Assembly: GCF_000334895.1 (NCBI RefSeq)
Contig: NZ_BAFM01000001.1
Span: 1-64,000, forward strand
From: Halococcus agarilyticus
GTDB lineage: Archaea > Halobacteriota > Halobacteria > Halobacteriales > Halococcaceae
Reading direction: 5' to 3'
Length of the DNA stretch: 64,000 nt
Positions 27,229-35,800 of the stretch are shown here, one piece after another (within the stretch, counting starts at the first letter, position 1; each line of letters begins with the position of its first letter). The notes under the pieces were generated by a model. That model saw nothing but the letters and a program-made list of their open reading frames with translations, did no database searches and was not told the DNA's origin. The translations under genes were made by a program, and so were the position numbers.

Positions 27229-28413
27229 GTGCACGTCTGCTATCTCTATCACAAGGAGTATCCGCAGAACAACGCGACCGCGACGAACGAGTTCCCCCGC
27301 ATACTGTCGAGTCTCGGCGTCGACGTCACCGTCATCGCGGCACGGACCGCTCCCACTCAGCCAGCACACGAGGTAGTGGACGGCGTGACCGTACACAGAA
27401 TCCCCACCGACAAATCGACCCGGAAATCGATCGAGCCGACCCGGTTCGGCTACCGGGGGTTGCGGAAGATCGACGAGCTGTGCCGGACCGATCCGATCGA
27501 CGTGCTCCACATGCTCGGATTTCCGAACCTCGGCCTCGTCCTCCATCCGGTGCCGTGGCTCGACGCGCCGGAGAACGTCGTCGTCGACATCCGGGGTATC
27601 GGCACGAGCAGCAAACTCCTGAACTGGATCTCGCGGGTCGCGCTCAACGTCCAGGCGACGCTCGCCGACAACGTGAACACGCTGGACCGAGTCATGGCCG
27701 AAAGCGTTCTGCTGGACGACGACGCCGCGGAAATCGTTCCGCTGGGTGCCGATTTCGAGCGGTTTCGTCCCGGCGACGGCAGCGAGATACGCCGATCCCT
27801 CGGGCTGTCATCGACGGACGTCGTGTTCGGGTACACCGGCGTTCTCAACGAGTCGCGCGCCCTCGATCGGATGATCGAGGCGTTCGCCGCGGCCCATGAG
27901 ACCCATCCGCAAAGCAAACTCGTCGTCGTCGGTGGCGGGAACGCCCGGGCCGATCTCGAACGAACCGCCGCCAGGCTCGGGTGTTCCGACGCGGTGATCT
28001 TCACCGGCGAGATCCCGTTCGCGGACGTTCCCGAACACGTCCGTGCGTTCGACGTCGGGTTCGCGTACATCCCGGATCGCCGGCCGTATCGGATCCAGCC
28101 GCCGCTGAAGACCGTCGAGTTCCTCGCGTCGGGGCTGCCCGCTCTCGCGACCGATACGCCCGGGAATCGACGGTTCGTCGAACAGGACGGTAACGGGCTT
28201 CTCCGTCCCGATTCGAAAGCGGCGTATGCGGACGCGATTCGTGAACTGGTCGACTCGCCGGCGAAACGGGAGGCACTGGGAGCGAACGCCCGTGCATCGG
28301 TTCGCGAGTACGACTACACCCACATCGTCGAGAACCGACTCCTCCCGCTGTACGAACGGATCGTCGCGGACGAACCGTCTCGCCCGCTACGGTCTCCGGA
28401 ACGATCGTCGTGA
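27229..28413 (+). CDS. Family 4 glycosyltransferase
   Basis: It is about 394 residues from GTG 27229 (VHVCYLYHKEYPQNNATATN). The donor domain contains VVFGYTGVLNESRALDRMIE, VVVGGGNARADLERTAARLG, VIFTGEIPFADVPEHVRAFD and the late block PPLKTVEFLASGLPALATDT, in which only the second Glu of EX7E is recognisable. Longer frames reach back to 26932 but overlap the metallophosphoesterase and give Arg-rich non-family sequence. The TATA-like box at 27198 supports the GTG start. Donor and acceptor are unknown. Confidence 0.8.
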   Translation: MHVCYLYHKEYPQNNATATNEFPRILSSLGVDVTVIAARTAPTQPAHEVVDGVTVHRIPTDKSTRKSIEPTRFGYRGLRKIDELCRTDPIDVLHMLGFPNLGLVLHPVPWLDAPENVVVDIRGIGTSSKLLNWISRVALNVQATLADNVNTLDRVMAESVLLDDDAAEIVPLGADFERFRPGDGSEIRRSLGLSSTDVVFGYTGVLNESRALDRMIEAFAAAHETHPQSKLVVVGGGNARADLERTAARLGCSDAVIFTGEIPFADVPEHVRAFDVGFAYIPDRRPYRIQPPLKTVEFLASGLPALATDTPGNRRFVEQDGNGLLRPDSKAAYADAIRELVDSPAKREALGANARASVREYDYTHIVENRLLPLYERIVADEPSRPLRSPERSS

Positions 28414-28553
28414 GACGGGACTGATCCCCACACCGACCCCACGACTACAGCGACCCGAACGGGAACGCCCGTTCGCAAGAGTTTTTGTGCGTCCCTGAGG
28501 AGCGAAGACAGGCTCTCGGTGTGGGGGCTGGCCGAGATCGAACTGGATCGACA

Positions 28554-29930
28554 ATGGAACTCGGGACACAGACATCCACCTGGCGGCCGAATCTGCGATT
28601 GGTTCTCGTACTCGTCGGAACCCTCGTCGGAGTCGGTCTCGTGACGCAGTTCCTGTTCGCCTGGTTCGGGGTGTTCGTCCTCGTCGCCGGGCTATCCGCT
28701 CTCGGATACCGTCAGTATCGGGCGGGCAAGTACCTCACGGCGCTACTGATCGCGGCCTTCCTGGTTCGTGCCGCCATCATCCTCGTCAACGCACAGCTCC
28801 ACGTCCTCTCCCAGCCGCCGATCTCGGTCGAACACTCCGCGAACGCGGCGGCGCTCGCGGACCTGTGGACGCAGGGGGAGTTCCTCGACGGACCCACGAT
28901 CCCGTCGCGCACGAGACGGTTCGTCGCGTACGTGCTCGCGCCGTTCTACGTGCTCCTTGGGTCATGGGAAGTCGCCGGCGAACTCGCCATCGCCGGCTTC
29001 GGGACGCTGATCGGCTACGTCGCGTACGAGCTCGCGGCCGAGGTGACGACGCATCGGAACGCCGTTCTCGCCGCCGGGATCGTCGTCTTCTGGCCGTCGA
29101 TCCTCTACCGATCGGTCGTCATCCAGCGCGAGGTGATCGTCGCGCTCACCATGTTGACGATGCTCTGGATCGCGCTCCAGTGGACGGATCGAGAGCGACC
29201 ACGGAACTGGGTGCAAGCCTGGCCATGGCTGCGCGACGTCGCCGCGCTCGCGCTCATCGCCGTGGTGATCTACCTCGCGCGGCGGGAGAACGTCGCCATC
29301 ATCGCCGTCACGTTCGCCGCCGCGATCGCGCTCAGATACCGGCGCTCGCCACGATCCATCGGGCTCGTGGGGCTTCTCCTGGTCCCGCTGTTCGCCTATC
29401 TCGCGCTCAACATCGGCAAGCTCACCGGCGTCGGGACGGCGATCTCTCCACGGATCCTCGATAGGTACGCGCAGGGACGAAACAAGGGTGCGACCACCTA
29501 CCTCACTGACCTCCACTACGAGTCGTGGTTCGATGTCCTGCTCTACCTCCCGATCAAGGTGTTTTACTACCTGTTTTCGCCGATGCCGTGGCAGGTGAAC
29601 GGCGTCGCCGATCTCCTTGCCGGGGTTTCCGGGTGGGCGATGGCCGTGGCCGTTCTGGTGGCCGTACCGGGGTTCTTCTGGGCCCGGGGCGACGTCGCGA
29701 AACGCTTCACCATGCTGGCGTACGCCGCGAGCGGGATCGCCGCGTACGCGATCATCGAGTTGAACGCCGGTGCGGCCTTCCGGCGGCGCATCCAGTTCGT
29801 CCCCGTGATCCTCGTCTTCGCCGCGATCGGATTCGGCACTCTTTTCGCCCGGCTCGACGATCGCCGTTCCAGCACGACCGATCCGACGCCGCTCGATTCG
29901 GAAAACACTAACCCGTCCGACGTCGACTGA
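28554..29930 (+). CDS. Multi-span membrane protein, possibly GT-C glycosyltransferase or polymerase (paralog of 11749-13362)
   Basis: It is about 458 residues from the ATG at 28554. It shares with the gene at 11749 the blocks FWPSILYRSVVIQREVIVAL, ARRENVAIIAVTFA, TYLTDLHYESWFDVLLYLPI, FYYLFSPMPWQVNGVADLLA and NAGAAFRRRIQFVPVILVF. It lacks the basic N-terminal extension of that paralog. Ten or so hydrophobic helices are visible. It sits directly before two sulfatase-like genes (stop at 29930, next ATG at 29941) and probably shares their transcript. The function is inferred only from fold and neighbourhood. Confidence 0.65.
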   Translation: MELGTQTSTWRPNLRLVLVLVGTLVGVGLVTQFLFAWFGVFVLVAGLSALGYRQYRAGKYLTALLIAAFLVRAAIILVNAQLHVLSQPPISVEHSANAAALADLWTQGEFLDGPTIPSRTRRFVAYVLAPFYVLLGSWEVAGELAIAGFGTLIGYVAYELAAEVTTHRNAVLAAGIVVFWPSILYRSVVIQREVIVALTMLTMLWIALQWTDRERPRNWVQAWPWLRDVAALALIAVVIYLARRENVAIIAVTFAAAIALRYRRSPRSIGLVGLLLVPLFAYLALNIGKLTGVGTAISPRILDRYAQGRNKGATTYLTDLHYESWFDVLLYLPIKVFYYLFSPMPWQVNGVADLLAGVSGWAMAVAVLVAVPGFFWARGDVAKRFTMLAYAASGIAAYAIIELNAGAAFRRRIQFVPVILVFAAIGFGTLFARLDDRRSSTTDPTPLDSENTNPSDVD

Positions 29931-29940
29931 CGAGAAACAC

Positions 29941-31284
29941 ATGTCGTCCTCACCGAACGTCCTCCTGTTGGTGGTCGACTCGCTCCGGTACGACGCGGTC
30001 TTCGGCGACGAGTCGTACGACACGCCGACGCTCGACCGCCTCGCCGACGAGAGCGTCGTCTTCGATCGCTGCTACTCCCAGGGGATCAGCACGGCCCCGG
30101 CGATGACCGCGATGCTCACCGGCCGGTACCCCCTCGAATACGGCGGCCACTGGTACATCGAGGACGAACAGCCCACCTTCGCCGAGCAGTTCCACGACAA
30201 CGGGTACGCGACCGGCGCGATCCACTCGAACCCGAACGTCTCCCGACTCCGGAACTTCGACAAGGGGTTCGACACCTTCGAGGAGAACATCCTGCCGTTC
30301 GAGACCGACGGCCTGCTCGAACGTGCCCCGGACGACCTGCTCCGGTACGCCAACAAGTTCGTCCGACTGTTGCGACGGACGCCGTACATGCCCTCGCCAC
30401 GGGTGAACGACCGTCTCGCGAAGTGGACCGAAGTGGCCCCGGAGCCGTGGTTCCTCTGGACGCAGTACATGGACGTCCACGGCCCGTACCTCCCCGGTGG
30501 CGAGTTCACCTACCGGAACAAGTTCCGGGCGGAGAAGCTGTGGCGAAAGGCGGCCGTCAACGCCGCCGAGGACGTCACGCCGGCCGAACACGAGGAGCTG
30601 CGAACGAACTACCGAAAGGAGGTCGAGTACTTCGACGACGAGCTCGGGAAGTTCCTCGCCCGCCTCGACTGGCGGGGCCAGCTCGACGACACGCTCGTCG
30701 TGGTCGTCGGCGATCACGGCGACGAGTTCTACGAACACGACGACTACGGCCACAGCAACCTTCCCTACGACGAGCTCACCCGCGTTCCGCTCCTCATGTC
30801 GTTCCCGGATGGGACCGACATCGACCAGCCTCAGCGCGTCGACGACCTCGTGCGCTGTGTGGATATCCTGCCGACGGCGCTCGATCTCGCGGGCGCGGAA
30901 CTCACCGAGGAGATGGAGCAGCGCCTGGTCGGGGAGTCGCTGCTCCCGCTGCTCCGGGAGGGGAGCGCGCCGTCGTTCGACGTCGTCGTGACCGAAAAGG
31001 AGATCCGCGGCGAAACCGCGCTCCGGTTCGGGTTCCGGACCGAGCGCTGGAAGTTCCTCTACGACGGCAAGGCGGATCGAACGCTGCTGTACGACCTCGA
31101 CGCCGATCCGGACGAGACCGAGAACGTCGCCGATGCCCACCCGGAGGTGGTCGACGAATTCGAGGACCACCTCGACGCCCGCCTCGAACGGATCGAACGG
31201 ACGTCGGCGGGCATCCAGATCCCGGACCTCGCGTCCCAGCCTGGCGTCGAAGAGCGACTACAGGCGCTCGGCTACCAGGAATGA
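29941..31284 (+). CDS. Sulfatase-like alkaline-phosphatase-superfamily enzyme with Thr at the nucleophile position
   Basis: This 447-residue protein has NVLLLVVDSLRYDAV (metal Asp), the active-site region GISTAPAMTAMLTGRYPLEY, FLWTQYMDVHGPYLPG, VVVGDHGDEFYEHD and YGHSNLPYDE. It ends LQALGYQE. Aligned to the CxPxR sulfatase signature, the formylglycine Cys is Thr and the Arg is Met. Hydrolysis of sulfate esters by the usual mechanism is therefore unlikely. A phosphoester hydrolase or phosphoglycerol/phosphoethanolamine-type transferase with Thr nucleophile is more plausible. There is no signal peptide. The next gene starts at 31281 in an ATGA overlap, so the two are translationally coupled. 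Confidence 0.8.
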   Translation: MSSSPNVLLLVVDSLRYDAVFGDESYDTPTLDRLADESVVFDRCYSQGISTAPAMTAMLTGRYPLEYGGHWYIEDEQPTFAEQFHDNGYATGAIHSNPNVSRLRNFDKGFDTFEENILPFETDGLLERAPDDLLRYANKFVRLLRRTPYMPSPRVNDRLAKWTEVAPEPWFLWTQYMDVHGPYLPGGEFTYRNKFRAEKLWRKAAVNAAEDVTPAEHEELRTNYRKEVEYFDDELGKFLARLDWRGQLDDTLVVVVGDHGDEFYEHDDYGHSNLPYDELTRVPLLMSFPDGTDIDQPQRVDDLVRCVDILPTALDLAGAELTEEMEQRLVGESLLPLLREGSAPSFDVVVTEKEIRGETALRFGFRTERWKFLYDGKADRTLLYDLDADPDETENVADAHPEVVDEFEDHLDARLERIERTSAGIQIPDLASQPGVEERLQALGYQE

Positions 31285-32792
31285 GCCGGCCGAACGTCGT
31301 CCTCGTCGTCATGGACACGGCGCGCGCCGCAGACGTCACGCTGGGAACCGGGGACGACGGCCTGGCCGGCGACAGCCCCGACGCCGCGATCGAAGGCACG
31401 GAGACGACGCCGACGATCCGATCGATCGCCGAAGCGGGGACGACGTTCTCGAACGCGTGGGCCGCTGCCCCGTGGACGCTCCCCTCTCACGCCTCGCTGT
31501 TCACCGGCACGTATCCCTCGAAACACGGCGCGCACGCCGACCACAAGTATCTCGACGACGATCTGCCGACGCTCGCGGAGTGCTTTCGGGACGGGGGCTA
31601 CGAGACGGTCGCGGTCTCGAACAACACGTGGATCAGCGAGGAGTTCGGTTTCGGCCGCGGGTTCGAAACGTTCCACAAGACGTGGCAGTACGTCCAGTCG
31701 GAGACGGACCTCGGCGAGGTAGCCCGCACTACCGAGGGTATCGAGACCGTCCGCGCGCTCGCCGCGCGGCTCGTCGAGGGCAACCCGCTCGTCAACGTCG
31801 CCAACGCGGTCTACGGCCAGTTCTTCCGCAAGCGCGAGGACGACGGTGCGCGACGGGCCAATCGGGAGGTGGCCGACTGGCTCGCCGCTCGGGAGTCCTC
31901 CCGACCGTTTTTCCTGTTCGCCAACTACCTCGAACCCCATCTCGAGTACCGTCCTCCCGAAGCCCACGCCGAACGATACCTCCCCGACGGCGTCTCCTAC
32001 GAGGAGGCGATGGCGATCTCCCAGGACGCGTGGGGCTACATCGCGGGCGATGTCGAACACACCGAGCGCGAGTTCGCCGCCCTCCGTGGCCTCTATCGTG
32101 CAGAACTCGCCTATCTCGACGAACGCATCGGCGAGCTCAGGGACACGCTCCGGGCAGCGGGCGAGTGGGAGGACACGGTGTTCGTCCTCACCAGCGATCA
32201 CGGGGAGAACATCGGCGACCACGGGCTGATGGACCACCAGTACTGCCTGTACGAGACGCTGCTCGACGTGCCGCTGGTGATCCACGGCGGCGCGTTCGCC
32301 GGCGGCGGTGTCGTCGACGATCCCGTCCAGCTCGTCGATCTCCCGCCGACGCTGCTTGACGCCGCCGACGTGACCGCCCCTACGGCCCGTGAGACGTTCC
32401 AGGGACGCTCCGTGCATCCCAGCGCCGAGGTGGAGCCGCGCGAACGCGCCATCGCGGAGTACGTGGCCCCGCAGCCGTCGATGGACGCGCTCGAACGGCG
32501 CGTCGGCAGCCTCTCCCCCGAGGTGCGCCGCTTCGATCGGTCGCTGCGCGCGATCCGCGCCGACGGCTGGAAACTGATCCGGGGTTCGGACGGCTCGCGC
32601 GAACTCTACCGGCTCGAAGACGATCCCGACGAACGGAACGATCGTGCTGCCGACGATCCCGAACGGGCGACGGCACTCGGCGATGCGATCGACGAGTGGC
32701 TGGCGTCGTTCGAACACGCCGCCGCGAGCGGGGCGGTCTCGATGAGCGACGACACGGAAGCACGACTTGAAGACCTCGGTTACCTCCAGTAG
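31281..32792 (+). CDS. Second sulfatase-like enzyme with Thr at the nucleophile position
   Basis: It is about 503 residues, starting MSRPNVVLVVMDTARAADVT inside the upstream stop codon (ATGA). The active-site region is APWTLPSHASLFTGTYPSKH: Pro-Ser of the sulfatase motif is kept but Cys is Thr and Arg is His. Other metal ligands lie in FLFANYLEPHLEY, FVLTSDHGENIGDHGLMDHQ and YCLYETLLDVPLVIHG. It ends LEDLGYLQ. WTLPSHASLFTG is a block commonly seen in haloarchaeal sulfatase-annotated proteins, most of which are not shown to desulfate. Probably paired functionally with the preceding enzyme. Confidence 0.8.
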   Translation: MSRPNVVLVVMDTARAADVTLGTGDDGLAGDSPDAAIEGTETTPTIRSIAEAGTTFSNAWAAAPWTLPSHASLFTGTYPSKHGAHADHKYLDDDLPTLAECFRDGGYETVAVSNNTWISEEFGFGRGFETFHKTWQYVQSETDLGEVARTTEGIETVRALAARLVEGNPLVNVANAVYGQFFRKREDDGARRANREVADWLAARESSRPFFLFANYLEPHLEYRPPEAHAERYLPDGVSYEEAMAISQDAWGYIAGDVEHTEREFAALRGLYRAELAYLDERIGELRDTLRAAGEWEDTVFVLTSDHGENIGDHGLMDHQYCLYETLLDVPLVIHGGAFAGGGVVDDPVQLVDLPPTLLDAADVTAPTARETFQGRSVHPSAEVEPRERAIAEYVAPQPSMDALERRVGSLSPEVRRFDRSLRAIRADGWKLIRGSDGSRELYRLEDDPDERNDRAADDPERATALGDAIDEWLASFEHAAASGAVSMSDDTEARLEDLGYLQ

Positions 32793-32832
32793 CCGCGAAC
32801 GGCCCACTTATCCGATGACCTACTGATACAAA

Positions 32833-32844
32833 GATTTACTTTAG
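32833..32844 (+). promoter_or_regulatory. TATA-like promoter of the protease-GH26 fusion
   Basis: GATTTACTTTAG lies 20-31 bases upstream of the ATG at 32864. Confidence 0.55.
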
Positions 32845-32863
32845 TTCCTTCTCTGTCCTACCT

Positions 32864-35800
32864 ATGGCTGGGAATACGCCTTTCGACCGTCGTCGTTTTT
32901 TGAAGGCTGCTGGGAGCTTCGGATTGCTCGGTAGTGCAGTGGAACCCGGAGCTGCCCGTCCTCAATCGGGCGGAGAACCGAACGAACTGCTCATCGGGGT
33001 TGCTCCTTCGACGAACGCCGTCCGAACGGCCGAACGCGCACTCCCGGCCGAGGCCCGAGTCGTCGGCCGAAACAGCACGTTGGGCTACGTGCGAGCCGAA
33101 CTTCCCGAGCAGACATCTACGGCCGCGAAGGCCCGAGTCGCCGAGAGCGTCGCCAACCGGCCTGGCATCGAGTACGCGGAGCCGAACGCGATCTACGAGA
33201 CCCTGCTGGTTCCGAACGATCCTCGCTTCGACGACCAGTACGCCCCCGAGATGGTGAACGCACCGAACGCGTGGGACACCACCCTTGGCGACGGTGACGT
33301 CACGATCGCAGTTGTGGATGAAGGTATCAAGTACGATCATCCAGATCTCGAGGGGAACATGGCAAGCGACGTCGGTCGGGACTTCGTCGATGACGACGAC
33401 GATCCCTATCCTGACGATCTCAGCACCGAAGACCACGGTACACACGTCGCGGGCATTGCGGCCGCCGGGACCGACAACAGCGTGGGTGTCGCCGGCATCA
33501 GCAACGCGTCGCTGCTCAGCGTTCGTGCGCTCGACGAATCCGGTACGGGATACACCTCCGCTATCGCCGACGGCATCCAGTGGGCCGCGGACAACGGTGC
33601 GGACATCATCAATCTCTCGATCGGCGGCGGTGGATACACCGGGACGCTACAAAAGGCCGTCAGCTACGCGTACGGAAATGGCGTGTTGCTCGTCGCCGCT
33701 GCAGGCAACGATTACGGCGGTTCAGTCACCTATCCTGCGGCTTACAGCGAGTGCATGGCGATCTCGGCGCTCGACCCCGATGGCACCCTTGCCTCGTATT
33801 CGAATACAGGTCCCGAAATCGAACTCGCTGCGCCAGGAACCAACCTTCTCTCGACATGGGTCGATGATGGTTACAGCAGTTCGCTTTCAGGGACTTCGAT
33901 GGCAACACCGGTCGTTTCGGGCGTTGCGGCTCTAGTGCTGTCGCAGCAAAGCTTCTCGAACGAGAAAGCGCGCACTCAGCTGAAGAACACGGCTGTCGAT
34001 GTCGGGTTGACGAGCGAGAAACAAGGAGCCGGTCGGATCAACGCAGCGGCGGCTGTCAATGAGCCACTCCCGAGAGAACTGACGATCGCGGAGAACGACG
34101 GCGCGTGGACCACTTACGGCTTCTCGGTGAGCGGGAGCATCAGCCCGCGGAACAACATCGGCGGGGCGGACGAGATCAGCGCCGATGGGCAGCGTGCGAC
34201 CGGCGGGGTGATCGACGGCTCCGATGGGTACACCATCACCGGCGAGATCACGAGCCTCAGCTTGAGTGGCGACGTCTCCCTGTACATGGATGGCGCGGAA
34301 GTGAGCGTCGAGCAGTACCTGCCCGACGTACTGACGATCGAGGGAAGCGGGTCGTGGAGCACTTACGAGTTTACCGCAACCGGTGGTGTCGCTCCGCGGA
34401 AGTACATCGGCGATGCCGACGAAATCGATGTCGACGCGGGTCGCGTTTCCGGTGGTGTCGGCAGCGGTTCCGACAGCTATCACATCGCGGGCGAGCTCAC
34501 CGACGTCAGCGTCGAGGGGACTGCCGACGTCTATCGAAACGGCGAGCGACTCGACGTTGGTGGAGGTGGAGCCGAGGAGCACTCGCTCACGATCGCGGAG
34601 AACGACGGCGCGTGGACCGCCTACGGGTTCTCGGTGAGCGGGAGCATCAGCCCGCGGAACAACATCGGCGGGGCGGACGAGATCAGCGCCAGCGGGACGC
34701 GCGCGACCGGCGGGGTGATCGACGGCTCCGATGGGTACACCATCACCGGCGAGATCACGAGCCTCAGCCTGAGCGGCGACGCCACGGTGTACCTCGACGG
34801 CGAAGCTCTGAATGTGGAGGAGTACCTGCCGGATGTCCTCACCGTCGAGGGAAGCGGGTCGTGGAGCACCTACGAGTTTACCGCAACCGGTGGTGTCGCT
34901 CCGCGGAAGTACATCGGCGATGCCGACGAAATCGATGTCGACGCGGGTCGCGTTTCCGGTGGTGTCGGCAGCGGTTCCGACAGCTATCACATCGCGGGCG
35001 AACTCACCGACGTCAGTGTGGACAGCGGTGCGACCGTCTATCGGAACGGTGAAGAGACAAACAAGAGCGACTCTCCAACCATTGGCGTCTACAGCGGCCT
35101 CAGCGACGCGGATTTTAGTGCCGTTGGTCGAATGGAGGAGTGGCAAAACGCTCCTTACCCTGTTCAGAACCTGTTCGTTCCGTGGAACCCGGACGAGGGT
35201 CACATGAACTGGCTGTTCGATCGAATCCTCCCCCGGATTTGGAACGCAGGTCGGGTGCCGCTGATTACATGGGAACCGTACACGCCAGATACACGAACTT
35301 CGTCGGTCGACACCGCAGCCCTCGTCGAGCGCAACGAGTACGACGCGTACATCGAAAGCCTCGCGGACACCACTCCGGACGATATCGAGGTCCGGATCGG
35401 CGATGGAGAGTACGATCAGTACATCGATCGATGGGCCGGCCGACTACAGGAGTTCCTCACGGCTTCCACCGACCGGCGTGCGTACGTCCGGCTCGCCCAC
35501 GAGATGAACGGCGACTGGTATCCGTGGTCGCCGACGGTGGGGAGCTCCTCGGCAGAGAGCTACGGCCGGATGTGGCGACACGTCCACGATCGGTTCGAGC
35601 GGCAGGGACTGACCGGGGACGCCGTCGACTGGATGTGGTGTGTGAACGCCGAGGATGTCGGCTCTCACTCCGCAGAGCAGCTGTATCCCGGCGATTCGTA
35701 CGTCGACTGGCTCGGTCTCGATGGCTACAACTGGGGCCAGAGCCAGAGCTGGTCTGGATGGGAGTCGCCGGACAGCGTCTACGGCGGGATGCTCGACAGA

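Noticed and set aside
29941-31284. Calling the AlkP-superfamily proteins true sulfatases
   Set aside because: The formylglycine Cys/Ser and its Arg are absent and no sulfotransferase or maturation enzyme is visible in the window.
29950-32807. Two long minus-strand frames opposite the sulfatase-like pair, and a plus-strand extension before 31281
   Set aside because: They are antisense or alternate-frame shadows; the sense genes have full family motifs and an ATGA junction.
34079-35055. Direct DNA repeats considered as a CRISPR-like or satellite array
   Set aside because: Units are 252-255 bases, in frame, and encode a conserved protein module; there are no short repeats with unique spacers.
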